Source: Paraclostridium tenue (GTDB lineage: Bacteria; Bacillota; Clostridia; Peptostreptococcales; Peptostreptococcaceae). From it: a DNA stretch of 64,000 nt. The stretch lies in contig NZ_JADPFO010000004.1 in NCBI RefSeq assembly GCF_015668515.1, positions 103,127 through 167,126 on the forward strand, given 5' to 3'. A program made the translations under genes and the position numbers. Positions 1 through 9,680 of the stretch are shown in pieces. Numbering within the stretch: the stretch's first letter is position 1; each line of letters begins with the position of its first letter. Under the pieces are notes generated by a model. The model ran no database searches. It worked only from the letters and a program-made list of their open reading frames with translations, and had not been told where the DNA came from.

Positions 1-841
1 TATTCATTGTATCATTAGATACATTTACTTTATTTTTATTTATATATTCATCTATCGTCTGTCTATAACTGCTTATAACTGTAGCTACATATTCAGGTCT
101 TTTCATTCTTCCTTCAATTTTAAGAGAATGTACGCCTGCATCAATTATTCTATCTATCTCTTCTATTGTATTTAAATCTCTAGGGCTTAATAAATAATCA
201 CCTTCTGTATTTATAGTTTGTCCTGAGTTTATATCTATTAATTCATACTTTTGTCTACATGGCTGTGCACATCTACCTCTATTACCTGATCTATTTCCAA
301 TCATACTACTCATTAAACATTGCCCTGAATAGCATACACATAGCGCTCCATGAACAAATATTTCAATATCAACATCAGAGTTTTTGCATATATATTCTAT
401 TTCATCAATATTAAGTTCCCTTGCTAAAACTACTCTATCAAATCCAAGGTTTTGAAGATATAAAGTGTCTTCAAGAGAATGTGCTACCATTTGAGTACTT
501 GCATGTAATTCAAAATCAGGAAGCATAGATTTTATTAACTTTGCCATTCCTATATCTTGAAGTATAACTGCATCAATATCTATATCATATAGATATTTTA
601 TATATTCTAAAAAATCTTCTATTTCATTTTGTTTTATAAGTGTATTTGCTGTTACAAATACTCTTACATCTCTTATATGAGCATATCTAACAGCTTCTTT
701 TAACTCTTCTCTGTCAAAGTTATTAGCAGAGGCTCTAGCACTAAATTCTTTTCCACCTAGGTAAACTGCATTTGCTCCATTTTGTACTGCAGCTTTTAAT
801 GCATCAAAACTACCTACAGGTGCTAGTAATTCTGTATTCAT
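1..841 (-). CDS. Peptidase U32 family protein (RNA hydroxylation type), partial
   Basis: The gene starts at the ATG ending at 841 and runs off the left edge, so only about 280 N-terminal residues are present. The start MNTELLAPVGSFDALKAAV and the segments GANAVYLGGKEFSARA and FVHGALCVCYSGQCLMSS are hallmarks of the U32 family. A cysteine cluster (CVCYSGQC followed by GNRGRCAQPCRQ) matches the iron-sulfur-type cysteines of RlhA/TrhP members. Those relatives hydroxylate 23S rRNA or the tRNA wobble uridine; the older protease label is poorly supported. It follows zapA after a terminator. The exact RNA substrate cannot be told from this fragment. Confidence 0.88.
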   Translation of the reverse strand, partial: MNTELLAPVGSFDALKAAVQNGANAVYLGGKEFSARASANNFDREELKEAVRYAHIRDVRVFVTANTLIKQNEIEDFLEYIKYLYDIDIDAVILQDIGMAKLIKSMLPDFELHASTQMVAHSLEDTLYLQNLGFDRVVLARELNIDEIEYICKNSDVDIEIFVHGALCVCYSGQCLMSSMIGNRSGNRGRCAQPCRQKYELIDINSGQTINTEGDYLLSPRDLNTIEEIDRIIDAGVHSLKIEGRMKRPEYVATVISSYRQTIDEYINKNKVNVSNDTMN

Positions 842-865
842 AACTACCTCCTTAAGTCATTAAAA

Positions 866-902
866 ACTAAAACCTTCAGGTTAGTTTTCCTGAAGGTTTT
901 TT
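866..902 (-). terminator. Rho-independent terminator after zapA
   Basis: A 12-bp stem pairs 869-880 with 889-900 around an 8-nt loop. Read on the minus strand it is followed by a T-rich run. It separates zapA from the U32 gene. Confidence 0.75.
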
Positions 903-913
903 AAAGTATTCTA

Positions 914-1492
914 TTATTTTAATAATTTACCAGAAGCTTTTATATAATTTAACTCTTGTTCTAACTCAATATTTTTTAATTGTAAGTCATATAATTTATT
1001 TTGAAAATCTGATGCTAGCTTTTCAGCTATTTCAGTTTTTTCATTTGCTTCAGCTAAACTATTTTTAAGTTCCTCTATTTCTTTTTTCAGAGGATTCATT
1101 TCTTCTAAGTCATTTGATTTATTTTCTAGTTCTGACTTTAAAGAATCTATCTCAGTTTGTTTTGTTCCAAGTTCTTCAACCTTTTTATTAAGTTCTAACT
1201 TTAATTTTCTCATCTCTAGTTGAACTTCTTGGTTAGGCTTTTCTGCTTTTTTAACTAACTCTTCATTTTCTTTAGTTAACTTATCATTTTCTTCTGAGCA
1301 TTCAAATAATAAGTCTGTAACAGTTAAAGCTGATAATATGGCTACTTGAGATGTACTAAGTAATGAATTTGATTCTGAAATTCTAGTCATTTCTTCATCT
1401 ACATAGTGAGCTATTTTTATCATATAATCTTTAGATTTCTCAGACACCATAGGATATTCAGATCCATGTATCTTTACTGTAACTTTATTCAT
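914..1492 (-). CDS. zapA: Cell division protein ZapA with long coiled-coil tail
   Basis: The first ~75 residues (MNKVTVKIHGSEYPM, then helices with ILSALTVTDLLFE) form a ZapA domain, which binds FtsZ and bundles Z-ring filaments at mid-cell. Residues ~70-185 are Lys/Glu-rich heptad-like sequence and should form a long coiled coil. At 192 aa it is clearly longer than the ~85-110 aa ZapA of Bacillus. It lies 28 nt after pheT and ends at a terminator, so it closes the pheS-pheT-zapA operon. The domain is clear; a role for the extended tail, such as reaching another divisome partner, is only inference. Confidence 0.88.
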   Translation of the reverse strand: MNKVTVKIHGSEYPMVSEKSKDYMIKIAHYVDEEMTRISESNSLLSTSQVAILSALTVTDLLFECSEENDKLTKENEELVKKAEKPNQEVQLEMRKLKLELNKKVEELGTKQTEIDSLKSELENKSNDLEEMNPLKKEIEELKNSLAEANEKTEIAEKLASDFQNKLYDLQLKNIELEQELNYIKASGKLLK

Positions 1493-1520
1493 CCTAACCC
1501 CCCCTACATTTGTTACGTAA

Positions 1521-3911
1521 TTAGTTTGATCTTAAATTTGCATTTAATTTTTCACTTAGTTCACTTACTATTTTATCATGAACTTTAGCTACTTCTTCAT
1601 CAGTTAAAGTTTTATCTTTACTTCTATATGTTATTGAGTATGCTATAGATTTATGTCCTTCTTCTATTTGAGCACCTTTATAAACATCGAATAATTGATA
1701 ACTTTCTAATATATCTTCTCCATTTGCTTTTATTATATCTTCTATTTGCTTAACAAATACTTCATCTTTAACTAATAAAGCTATATCTCTAGTAGTTGAT
1801 GGATATTTAGGTAATGGATTATAAACTTTCGCATTGTTTAAGTTCTCAAATACTAAATCTACATTTATTTCAGCAATGTAAACTCTTTGATTTAAATCGT
1901 AGTTTTCTAATACATCTGGATGTAGTTCTCCAAAAGTACCTATACATATATTATTATACACTAATTTAGCACATCTTCCAGGGTGGAATGTTAAATTTTT
2001 AGTTTCAGGTTCAATTTCATAACCTTTAAATCCAACGTTGTTTAATATAGTTTCAACAGCACCTTTTAATGTGAAGAAATCTACATCTTTTCCATACATT
2101 CCTATAGACATTTTCTTTGTTTCTACAGGTAATCCTTCTTGTGGTTTAAATGTGTTTCCACACTCAAAAGCATAAGCTTCCTCAACTTTATGAGATAAGT
2201 TTGTTGATATTACATCTATCATATTAGGTATTAAAGTAGTTCTCATAACAGAAGTTTCTTCACCTAATGGATTTATTATCTTAACAAAATCTCTTCTTTC
2301 ATCGTCTTGAGCTAAGTTTATTTTATCTACTCCTCTAGGGCTTACAAATGAATATGTTAATATTTCATTTAAACCTACAGCTATAGAGTTGAATTTTATA
2401 TCATCTATGAATTTTTGTTTTTCTGTTTTAACACCAGCTGTAGCATTTCCTTCTAATGTAGCTGATGGTATATTATCATATCCGTATATTCTAGCTATTT
2501 CTTCTAATATATCTGCATCTTCAGTTATATCTAATCTGAAGCTTGGAACTTCTAATTCTAACTTATCAGAAGATATTAAGTTGCATTTAAACTCTAATCT
2601 CTCTAATATGTTTAAAAATTGGTCCATCGCTACATTAACACCTAATAACTTGTTTATTCTTTCTGGGTTAACTGTTATTTTTTGTATTTCTTCTTTTTTA
2701 GGATAATAATCTAACATACCGTTAAGAACTCTACCACAACCTAATTCTTCTATTAATTGGCATGCTCTATTTACAGCAACTTCTGTTAAGTTTATATCTA
2801 TTCCTTTTTCAAATCTAGATGATGCTTCTGTTCTTAAACTTAATTTTTTAGATGTAGCTCTTATATTTTCTTTAGCAAAGCTTGCACCTTCTAAGAATAT
2901 AGATGTAGTTGTATCTTTTACTTCTGAGTTTTCTCCGCCCATTATACCAGCTAAGTCTAAAGTTTTGTCTTTATTTCCTATAACAAGCATATCTGATGTT
3001 AATGTTCTTTCAACACCATCTAAAGTTGTAAACTTTTCACCTTCTTGAGCTAATTTCACTGTCATTTTATTATATTTTATATCATCTAAATCAAAAGCAT
3101 GTAAAGGTTGACCTAATTCTAACATAACATAGTTTGTTATATCCACTATATTGTTTATTGGTCTCATTCCTGCTTCTATAAGTCTTCTTTGCATCCAATA
3201 TGGAGAAGGACCTACCTTAACATCTTTTACAACTTTTCCACAATATCTTTTACATAAATCAGTCTGAACATCTATTTCAAAGCTCATTTCTTCATCTGAA
3301 CCATTTACTTTTATTTCTGGGAATTTTAATTCCTTTCCTAAAGTAACAGCAGCTTCTCTAGCTATTCCTAATATTGATCTACAGTCTGGTCTATTTGAAG
3401 TTATTTCAAACTCTATTAAAGCATCATTTATACCTAAAACTTCTCTTACATCCATACCTAATTCGAATGAATCTTGATGATCTAGTATATATATTCCATC
3501 TTTTTTATGTTCTTCAACATACTGAGAAGGTATAGTTAATTCTTCAGCTCCACAGAACATTCCTTCTGATAAAACTCCTCTTAACTTACCTTTTTTTATT
3601 TTAAAATCACCAGGTAATACTGCACCTATTCTAGCAACAGGAACAAAATCTCCAACATTTATATTTGTTGCATTTGTTACTATTTGAAGTATTTGACCAT
3701 CAGCAACTTCAACTTTAGTAACTTTTAATCTATCTGCATCTGGATGTTGTTCTATTTCAAGTATTTTACATACTTCAACTCCATTAGTTTCTTTTCCAAA
3801 GAATTCTACTTTCTCAACTTTTGACCCTGTCATAGTCATCATATCAGCGAATTCTTGAGTTTCTCTATCTATATCAACGTAGTCTCTAAGCCATTTTAAA
3901 GGTACTAACAT
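1521..3911 (-). CDS. pheT: Phenylalanine-tRNA ligase beta subunit
   Basis: This is the beta chain of the cytosolic alpha2-beta2 PheRS, which charges tRNA-Phe. The start MLVPLKWLRDYVDID is typical of the family. The protein carries an EMAP/tRNA-binding domain (~40-150), the B3/4 editing domain (~215-380, with SRFEKGID), B5 (~405-475), a catalytic-like core, and a C-terminal FDX-ACB anticodon-binding domain (~700-795, starting near PLPKYPSTTRDIALLV). The length of 796 aa is normal. It begins 15 nt after pheS and shares the pheS T-box. Confidence 0.97.
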   Translation of the reverse strand: MLVPLKWLRDYVDIDRETQEFADMMTMTGSKVEKVEFFGKETNGVEVCKILEIEQHPDADRLKVTKVEVADGQILQIVTNATNINVGDFVPVARIGAVLPGDFKIKKGKLRGVLSEGMFCGAEELTIPSQYVEEHKKDGIYILDHQDSFELGMDVREVLGINDALIEFEITSNRPDCRSILGIAREAAVTLGKELKFPEIKVNGSDEEMSFEIDVQTDLCKRYCGKVVKDVKVGPSPYWMQRRLIEAGMRPINNIVDITNYVMLELGQPLHAFDLDDIKYNKMTVKLAQEGEKFTTLDGVERTLTSDMLVIGNKDKTLDLAGIMGGENSEVKDTTTSIFLEGASFAKENIRATSKKLSLRTEASSRFEKGIDINLTEVAVNRACQLIEELGCGRVLNGMLDYYPKKEEIQKITVNPERINKLLGVNVAMDQFLNILERLEFKCNLISSDKLELEVPSFRLDITEDADILEEIARIYGYDNIPSATLEGNATAGVKTEKQKFIDDIKFNSIAVGLNEILTYSFVSPRGVDKINLAQDDERRDFVKIINPLGEETSVMRTTLIPNMIDVISTNLSHKVEEAYAFECGNTFKPQEGLPVETKKMSIGMYGKDVDFFTLKGAVETILNNVGFKGYEIEPETKNLTFHPGRCAKLVYNNICIGTFGELHPDVLENYDLNQRVYIAEINVDLVFENLNNAKVYNPLPKYPSTTRDIALLVKDEVFVKQIEDIIKANGEDILESYQLFDVYKGAQIEEGHKSIAYSITYRSKDKTLTDEEVAKVHDKIVSELSEKLNANLRSN

Positions 3912-3926
3912 ATTAATTCCTCCTAA

Positions 3927-4955
3927 TTAAAATTGATTTAAAAATCTCATATCATTTTCGAATAATAATCTTATATCATCTATTTCATACTTAAGCATTG
4001 TTATTCTATCAAGTCCCATACCAAAAGCAAATCCGCTGTAAACTTCTGGGTCTATTCCACAGTTTCTAAGCACATTTGGATGTACCATACCAGCACCTAG
4101 TATTTCTATCCATCCTTCACCTTTACACATTGGACATCCTTCGCCTCCACACTTAAAGCAAGTAACATCTACTTCTGCACTTGGCTCTGTGAATGGGAAG
4201 TTATGTGGTCTAAATTTAGTTTTTGTATTTTCTCCAAATAGCTTTTTAACAAACATATCTAAAGTTCCTTTTAATTGAGCCATTGTAACATCTTTACCAA
4301 CTACAAGCCCTTCTATTTGATGGAACATTGGTGAATGTGTTGCATCTGGAGCATCAAATCTGAAGCATCTACCTGGAGATATTATTTTTATTGGTAACTC
4401 TTCATTTTTCATAGTTCTAACTTGAACTGGAGAAGTTTGAGTTCTAAGTAATAATTCTTCATTTATATAGAAAGTATCACTCATATCTCTTGATGGATGG
4501 TCTTTTGGTGCATTTAATGCATCAAAGTTATTTGCAACTGTTTCAACTTCTGGACCTTCAGCTATAGAGAATCCCATTCCTATAAATATCTCACTTATTT
4601 CATCTGTTATTTTAGATATAGGATGTTTTTTACCTACTCTAAACTCTTTAGCTGGCATAGTTACATCTAAAACTTCTTCAGCTAATTTTCTTTGTTTTTC
4701 AATATTTTTTAATTCTTCTTTTTTAGCACTTATAGCATCGTTTATTGCTTCTCTAACTTCATTAGCAACCTTTCCTATTACAGGTCTTTCCTCAGCTGAT
4801 AATTTACCCATTTCTTTTAATATAGCTGTTATTTCACCTTTTTTTCCTAAGTACTTAACTCTTAAAGACTCTACTTGTTCTATACTTTGCATGTCTTTTA
4901 TTTCACTTAATGCTGTTTCTTGTAAATTAAGTAATTTTTCTTGCACTATAGTCAC
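3927..4955 (-). CDS. pheS: Phenylalanine-tRNA ligase alpha subunit
   Basis: This is the catalytic alpha chain of PheRS. An N-terminal coiled-coil arm (~1-90) is followed by the class II core. Motif 2 is seen near [19 protein letters not shown], and motif 3 near [17 protein letters not shown] cysteine-rich insert ([16 protein letters not shown]) is common in Firmicute PheS. The length of 342 aa is normal. It is the first gene of pheS-pheT-zapA and lies directly downstream of a Phe-type T-box leader. Confidence 0.97.
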   Translation of the reverse strand: MTIVQEKLLNLQETALSEIKDMQSIEQVESLRVKYLGKKGEITAILKEMGKLSAEERPVIGKVANEVREAINDAISAKKEELKNIEKQRKLAEEVLDVTMPAKEFRVGKKHPISKITDEISEIFIGMGFSIAEGPEVETVANNFDALNAPKDHPSRDMSDTFYINEELLLRTQTSPVQVRTMKNEELPIKIISPGRCFRFDAPDATHSPMFHQIEGLVVGKDVTMAQLKGTLDMFVKKLFGENTKTKFRPHNFPFTEPSAEVDVTCFKCGGEGCPMCKGEGWIEILGAGMVHPNVLRNCGIDPEVYSGFAFGMGLDRITMLKYEIDDIRLLFENDMRFLNQF

Positions 4956-4981
4956 CCTTTCAATTTAATTTTTCATATAAA

Positions 4982-5226
4982 AAAAGCCCTTCATCCCTAT
5001 CTAGGGACGAAAGGCTATTATTTCGCGGTACCACCCTAGTAGTTTGCCTTATTTAAATAAACTATGCAAACCACTCGAAAAACTTAACGCGTTTTATAAC
5101 GTCATAACCTACTTTATTTTCAGCTATGATACTCCAGAGGGAACTTCTTTTAATAGCTTAGAAAGTACTTTCAGCCTAGGTACTTATCTCTGTACTAAGT
5201 TTTATTAAAATACTTTTCTCTTTCAT
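4982..5226 (-). promoter_or_regulatory. T-box leader of pheST (Phe specifier UUC)
   Basis: The minus strand carries the T-box core GGGTGGTACCGCG (complement of 5024-5036). It is followed by a terminator stem (4985-5000 with 5001-5016) and a run of U. Upstream lie a GGCTGAAAG distal-loop element and the segment GAAGTTCCC, whose specifier triplet UUC (complement of 5141-5143) codes for Phe. Uncharged tRNA-Phe should stabilise the antiterminator and allow transcription of pheS-pheT-zapA. The triplet was placed by analogy with the conserved layout around known specifier loops. Confidence 0.92.
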
Positions 5227-5296
5227 TGTATTTAAAATATATAACTTTTAATTGTAGATTATATCATATTTATCATATTTTTTCAATATAGCTCTA

Positions 5297-6094
5297 TTAT
5301 ATCATATATTTTTTAATCTCATACATTAATATCGCCGAACTTATAGCTGCATTTAAAGATTCAGCCTTTCCATATATAGGTATCTTAACTAAAGTATCTG
5401 AGTTTTTTATAAGTTCATCATTAACTCCATTAGCTTCATTTCCTATAACAAGCGCAGTTTTACACTTGTAATCTACTTTATCATAGAAATTATCTGTATT
5501 TAGATAACTAGATACTATATCAAAATTTCTAAGTTTTAATTCTTTTAATGCATCATCTTGAGTCATATTTATTATCTTCATATCAAATATAGATCCCATT
5601 GTAGATCTAGTAACTTTACTATTATATATATCTACACATCCTTTTAAATTGATTATAGCATCTACTCCAGCTGCATCTGCTGTTCTTATTATAGTTCCCA
5701 TATTTCCAGGATCTTGTATTCTATCTAATATTAATACGAACTTACAACTATCATCTAAAATTTCTTCAATTTTTCTTTCTTTAATTCCAACTACTCCAAC
5801 TATGCCTTGAGTATTTTCTGTATCTACAAAATCACTAAATATTTTATTTGTAGTTTTATATATTTTTATATTATTAGATTGTAACACTTTTAAAAATTCT
5901 ACATGTTCTTTTTTATCCTCGAAGTTCTCATTTATAAAAACATATTTTAAGTCAGCTTTACAATCTATAGCTTGAGTTAATATTCTAAATCCTTCTATTA
6001 AAAATTTAGATTCTTTTAATCTATTTTTGCTTTTTAAGAGAGATTTAGTCAACTTAACTTTTTCATTATCTTTGCTTATTATAGATGTTATCAT
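5297..6094 (-). CDS. TrmH/SpoU-family RNA 2'-O-methyltransferase
   Basis: This is a SPOUT-class, SAM-dependent RNA ribose methyltransferase. The N-terminal substrate-binding domain (~1-95) is followed by the knotted SpoU domain (~105-260). The three SpoU motifs are visible: DRIQDPGNMGTIIRTADAAG, ALVIGNEANGV, and IPIYGKAESLNAAISSAI. It probably methylates 23S rRNA (RlmB-like), but the exact position cannot be assigned. It ends 2 nt before the ktrA gene ends its own frame region, and it is read after ktrA with a 2-nt gap, so the two are likely cotranscribed. Confidence 0.9.
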   Translation of the reverse strand: MITSIISKDNEKVKLTKSLLKSKNRLKESKFLIEGFRILTQAIDCKADLKYVFINENFEDKKEHVEFLKVLQSNNIKIYKTTNKIFSDFVDTENTQGIVGVVGIKERKIEEILDDSCKFVLILDRIQDPGNMGTIIRTADAAGVDAIINLKGCVDIYNSKVTRSTMGSIFDMKIINMTQDDALKELKLRNFDIVSSYLNTDNFYDKVDYKCKTALVIGNEANGVNDELIKNSDTLVKIPIYGKAESLNAAISSAILMYEIKKYMI

Positions 6095-6096
6095 AT

Positions 6097-6768
6097 TTAT
6101 TTTCTCCTAAATGTAAAGTCTGTATCTGATGTTATTGTACTTATTTTGCTATTTTGACCTATAACAACTAATATACTACCAGATTTTAATTGTTCTTCTG
6201 GAGATGGAGTTACATTTATGCTTTTACCACTTTTTATAGCTAAAACAGTTATTTCATATTTTGCTCTAAGGTCTAGTTCTATTAAAGTTTTACCTTCCCA
6301 TTCTTTAGGAGTTACAATTTCTACTATAGAGTAATCTGGGTCTAATTCTATATGATCTAGTATATTATTTGATACTAAATTGTGTGCAACTCTAACCCCC
6401 ATATCTCTTTCTGGAAATACGACTCTATCTGCACCTATTTTATATAAAACTTTTGCTTGTAATTCATCTTTAGCTTTACACACAATTTGTTCTACACCCA
6501 TTTCTTTAGCTATTAAAGTAGCCATTATAGACGCTCTTATATCAGAACCTATTGCTATTATTGCCACATCAAAATTTCCCATTCCTAATGCTCTTAAAGC
6601 TTGTTCATCTGTAACATCAACTATTGCTGCATGTGTTACTTTCTCAGCTAGAGCTTGAACTGCATCATCATTTTTATCTATAGCCATTACTTGATGTCCT
6701 AATAAATGCATTGTTGTTGCTACTGATGATCCGAATCTTCCACACCCTATTACTATATATTGTTTCAT
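6097..6768 (-). CDS. ktrA: KtrA/TrkA-type regulatory subunit of K+ uptake
   Basis: This is the cytosolic gating ring of a Ktr/Trk potassium transporter. The start MKQYIVIGCGRFGSSVA is a Rossmann RCK_N (TrkA-N) domain with its nucleotide-binding glycine motif. A TrkA-C domain follows at ~140-215. The length of 223 aa matches KtrA/KtrC. It lies 20 nt after ktrB on the same strand, so the pore and gating genes form one unit. Nucleotide (ATP/ADP, NAD or c-di-AMP) control is known for the family and not visible here. Confidence 0.93.
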   Translation of the reverse strand: MKQYIVIGCGRFGSSVATTMHLLGHQVMAIDKNDDAVQALAEKVTHAAIVDVTDEQALRALGMGNFDVAIIAIGSDIRASIMATLIAKEMGVEQIVCKAKDELQAKVLYKIGADRVVFPERDMGVRVAHNLVSNNILDHIELDPDYSIVEIVTPKEWEGKTLIELDLRAKYEITVLAIKSGKSINVTPSPEEQLKSGSILVVIGQNSKISTITSDTDFTFRRK

Positions 6769-6788
6769 ATCTGATCTCTCCTAATCTT

Positions 6789-8165
6789 TTATCCTACTAT
6801 AATTTTACCCTCTGGGTATCTTATAACTTGTTTTTTTGTATTGCGGTTGTATATTAGTGCCATAAATATAGTTAAAAATCCAACTCTTCCCATAAACATA
6901 TACATCATAATTATGATTTTACCAAATATATTTAAGTTAGGACTTCCACCTATACTTGATCCTACTGTTGCGAATGCTGAAACTACTTCAAATGCAGATT
7001 CTATTAAATCAAATGAATCTTGAGTTATGTTTATTAATATAATACCTGCAATAACTACTGATATACCTATAAAAAATATAGCTATAGCTTTTCTTACCGT
7101 AGCTAATCCTACTTTTCTTTCAAAAACTTCTATATCTTCTTTTTCAAATATAAAGCTTCTTACTGAAAGTATTATTGTCGCAAGTGTAGTTGTTTTTGTT
7201 CCACCTCCTGTTGAACACGGAGATCCTCCTATAAACATTAATATAATCATTATAAATAAACTACCTTGATTCATTGCACCTAAGTCTACTGTATTAAATC
7301 CAGCAGTTCTCGGAGTAACAGATTGGAAAAATGCTCCTAATAACTTCCCTTTTAACGAAAGATTACCTAAAGTCTTATCATTAGAATACTCTATAAATAA
7401 TATAAGTAATGTACCTACTAATAGTAGTACAGATGTAGTTATTAATACAATCTTTGAGTGTATATTTAATTTAGAAATCCTTTTATTCTTTACTACATCT
7501 AAAATTACAGGGAATCCTATCCCTCCAAGTATTATAAGTACTGATATGGTAAGACTTATAGTCACATTATTTACATATCTAGTTAAAGATGTAAATGGAC
7601 CACTTACAGTACCCATAAGGTCAAATCCTGCATTACAAAATGCGGATATAGAGTGGAAAATACTATACCACGTTCCTTTGATTATTCCAAACTCTGGTAT
7701 GAAAACAGTAGATAGTGTTAATGCTCCTATTCCTTCTATAATAAAAGTCATCAATAACACATATCTAGTTAATTTAACTAACCCAGATAAATCTATCTGA
7801 TTTAAAGCTTCTTGTATAAGAAGTCTTTCTCTAAGATTTATTCTTTTCTTAGTTATTAATGCAAATAATGTGGTTATGGTCATAAACCCTAAACCACCAA
7901 CTTGAATTAAAATAATTATTATAATTTGTCCAAATAAATTCCAATATGTAGCTGTGTCTACTACTACAAGTCCCGTTACACAAACAGCTGATGTAGATGT
8001 AAATAGAGCATCTACAAAAGGTATGCTCTCTCCTGTTTTAGTCGCAATAGGTAAGGATAATAAAATTGCTCCTATTAATATTACAGAGGCAAATCCAATA
8101 ACCATTATTTGAGATGGATTCAATTTATTTATCGACTTTTTTATATTTGAAATAATATCTTTCAT
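6789..8165 (-). CDS. ktrB: KtrB/TrkH-type K+ transporter membrane subunit
   Basis: This is the membrane pore of the Ktr/Trk system. It has four M1-P-M2 repeats with selectivity-filter segments such as TSTSAVCVTGL (~55), HSISAFCNAGFD, QSVTPRTAGFNTVD and SAFATVGSSIG. The 458-aa length is nearer KtrB than TrkH of proteobacteria. K+ uptake driven by the ion gradient serves turgor and pH homeostasis. It is the promoter-proximal gene, with ktrA and an rRNA methyltransferase downstream. Confidence 0.94.
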   Translation of the reverse strand: MKDIISNIKKSINKLNPSQIMVIGFASVILIGAILLSLPIATKTGESIPFVDALFTSTSAVCVTGLVVVDTATYWNLFGQIIIIILIQVGGLGFMTITTLFALITKKRINLRERLLIQEALNQIDLSGLVKLTRYVLLMTFIIEGIGALTLSTVFIPEFGIIKGTWYSIFHSISAFCNAGFDLMGTVSGPFTSLTRYVNNVTISLTISVLIILGGIGFPVILDVVKNKRISKLNIHSKIVLITTSVLLLVGTLLILFIEYSNDKTLGNLSLKGKLLGAFFQSVTPRTAGFNTVDLGAMNQGSLFIMIILMFIGGSPCSTGGGTKTTTLATIILSVRSFIFEKEDIEVFERKVGLATVRKAIAIFFIGISVVIAGIILINITQDSFDLIESAFEVVSAFATVGSSIGGSPNLNIFGKIIIMMYMFMGRVGFLTIFMALIYNRNTKKQVIRYPEGKIIVG

Positions 8166-8328
8166 CTACTTTATCTTCTCCTCTCCATCTTAATATTAAA
8201 TTACGTATTGCATACACTTATATTATTATACTTATATTTATAATAAAATACATTATATACCTAGTCCTTAAATATATCTACATAAAAATTGAAATTTAGA
8301 ATTTTTAAAATATTATTTTATTATACAC

Positions 8329-8362
8329 AAAAAAACTCTGAGTATTAACTCAGAGTTTTTAA
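8329..8362 (-). terminator. Terminator after rplT
   Basis: A 13-bp stem (8331-8343 with 8348-8360) has an ATTA loop and a U run on the minus strand. It closes the infC-rpmI-rplT operon. Confidence 0.88.
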
Positions 8363-8367
8363 TATAA

Positions 8368-8724
8368 TTAAGCTAATTTTGAATTAGCAACTTCAACTAA
8401 TTTAGCGAATCCTTGAGGATCGTTTATAGCCATTTCAGATAACATTTTTCTGTTAACTTCAACACCTGCTAATTTTAATCCGTTCATGAATCTTGAGTAA
8501 GACATTCCGTTAGCTCTAGCAGCTGCGTTTATTCTTTGTATCCAAAGCTTTCTGAAATCTCTTTTCTTTAATTTTCTACCAACATAAGCATGCTTTAATG
8601 CCTTCATAACGAATTCGTTAGCTGGTCTGTATAATTTACTTCTTGATCCTCTAAAACCTTTTGCAAGTTTTAATATTTTCTTATGCTTCTTACGAGCGTT
8701 CATAGCTTTTTTAACTCTTGCCAT
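8368..8724 (-). CDS. rplT: 50S ribosomal protein L20
   Basis: This is a basic 118-aa protein that binds 23S rRNA early in large-subunit assembly. The start [19 protein letters not shown], the [14 protein letters not shown] segment and the MAINDP tail are diagnostic. It is the last gene of infC-rpmI-rplT. In Firmicutes, L20 also represses this operon by binding the leader mRNA, and a matching leader is present at 9541-9680. Confidence 0.98.
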   Translation of the reverse strand: MARVKKAMNARKKHKKILKLAKGFRGSRSKLYRPANEFVMKALKHAYVGRKLKKRDFRKLWIQRINAAARANGMSYSRFMNGLKLAGVEVNRKMLSEMAINDPQGFAKLVEVANSKLA

Positions 8725-8780
8725 CGTCGTAACCTCCTTCGTTTCTCTCTTTAATAAATTTTATCTATATTTTTTCGTTC

Positions 8781-8978
8781 TTATAGGTATGGTAATAATT
8801 GTGCTATTCTTCTAGCATCTCCTTCACTAACTGTTCCAGACTTTCTTAATTGCATCTTAGTCTTAGCATCCTTCTTAGTTAGTATATGTCTTCTGAAAGC
8901 TTTAGCTCTCTTTAATTTTCCACTTGCAGTTTTTTTGAATCTCTTAGCTGCACCTCTGTGAGTTTTCATTTTAGGCAT
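8781..8978 (-). CDS. rpmI: 50S ribosomal protein L35
   Basis: This is a small basic ribosomal protein of 65 aa with the family start [20 protein letters not shown] and the central [11 protein letters not shown] segment. It sits between infC and rplT, the conserved bacterial order, with a strong GGAGG ribosome-binding site. Confidence 0.98.
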   Translation of the reverse strand: MPKMKTHRGAAKRFKKTASGKLKRAKAFRRHILTKKDAKTKMQLRKSGTVSEGDARRIAQLLPYL

Positions 8979-9005
8979 ATTAATATCCTCCTCTCAAATA
9001 TATAT

Positions 9006-9515
9006 CTATTTTTTTGGATCTATCATTACAACCATATTATTACCCTCAAATGCTGGGGCTTTAGTTGGTTCTCCAAACTCTTTTACTAGTTCTATAAATT
9101 TAAGCATTACTTGTTTTCCTAAGTCTTTATGTCCTAATTCTCTACCTCTAAATCTAAGTTCGACTTTAACTTTATCTCCTTTTTTAAGGAATTTCATAGC
9201 TTGATTAGCTTTTGTGTTTAAGTCATTTGTTTCTATACCTGGTCTTAATCTAACTTCTTTAACAGTTACGACCTTTTGCTTTTTCTTAGATTCTTTTTCT
9301 TTTCTAGCTTGTTCATACTTATATTTACCGTAATCCATTATCTTACATACAGGTGGATTAGCGTTAGGTGATATTTTAACTAAATCTAAATTCTTATTAT
9401 TTGCAATTATTTGAGCATCTCTAGAAGACATTATTCCAAGTTGCTCACCTGTTTCTGAGAGAACTCTTATTTCTTTATCTCTTATTTCATCATTGATTGC
9501 TAATTCCTTACTAAT
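9006..9515 (-). CDS. infC: Translation initiation factor IF-3 (ATT start)
   Basis: IF-3 binds the 30S subunit, prevents 50S joining and checks start-codon selection. The N-domain (ending near KNLDLVKISPNANPPVCKIMDYGKYKYE) and the C-domain (KVVTVKEVRLRPGIETND onward) are complete. An internal ATG at 9431 would give only 141 aa and would cut the N-domain. Reading back in frame, 28 codons upstream an ATT (complement of 9513-9515) stands 9 nt after GGAGG, giving 169 aa and the usual start SKELAINDEIRDKE. The rare ATT start is the known basis of IF-3 self-control in E. coli. Confidence 0.93.
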   Translation of the reverse strand: MSKELAINDEIRDKEIRVLSETGEQLGIMSSRDAQIIANNKNLDLVKISPNANPPVCKIMDYGKYKYEQARKEKESKKKQKVVTVKEVRLRPGIETNDLNTKANQAMKFLKKGDKVKVELRFRGRELGHKDLGKQVMLKFIELVKEFGEPTKAPAFEGNNMVVMIDPKK

Positions 9516-9540
9516 AGTAGGACACCTCCAATTTTATATT

Positions 9541-9680
9541 AAAAAAGGCGAATGATATTATCATCCGCCATATAAGTTATCTCAATTAATAAACCTAATC
9601 TAAAATCGTAACTTATATTTACCTTACTAACTTATTTTGTCGTAAGGTGAGAAGCGGACTTCTTCTTGTTTTTCATTACT
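9541..9680 (-). promoter_or_regulatory. infC/L20 leader with attenuator
   Basis: The infC leader on the minus strand contains a conserved CCGCTTCTCACC element (near 9647-9658) and two paired regions: 9621-9627 with 9642-9648, and 9571-9580 with 9607-9616. A GC-rich terminator hairpin (9547-9569) with a U run lies just before the infC ribosome-binding site. This matches the L20 leader of Firmicutes, where excess L20 favours termination. The layout is seen directly; L20 binding is inferred from the family. Confidence 0.85.

Noticed and set aside
9429..9431. ATG as the start of infC.
   Set aside because: It would remove part of the IF-3 N-domain and has no binding site; the ATT at 9513-9515 has both the right spacing and the expected N-terminus.
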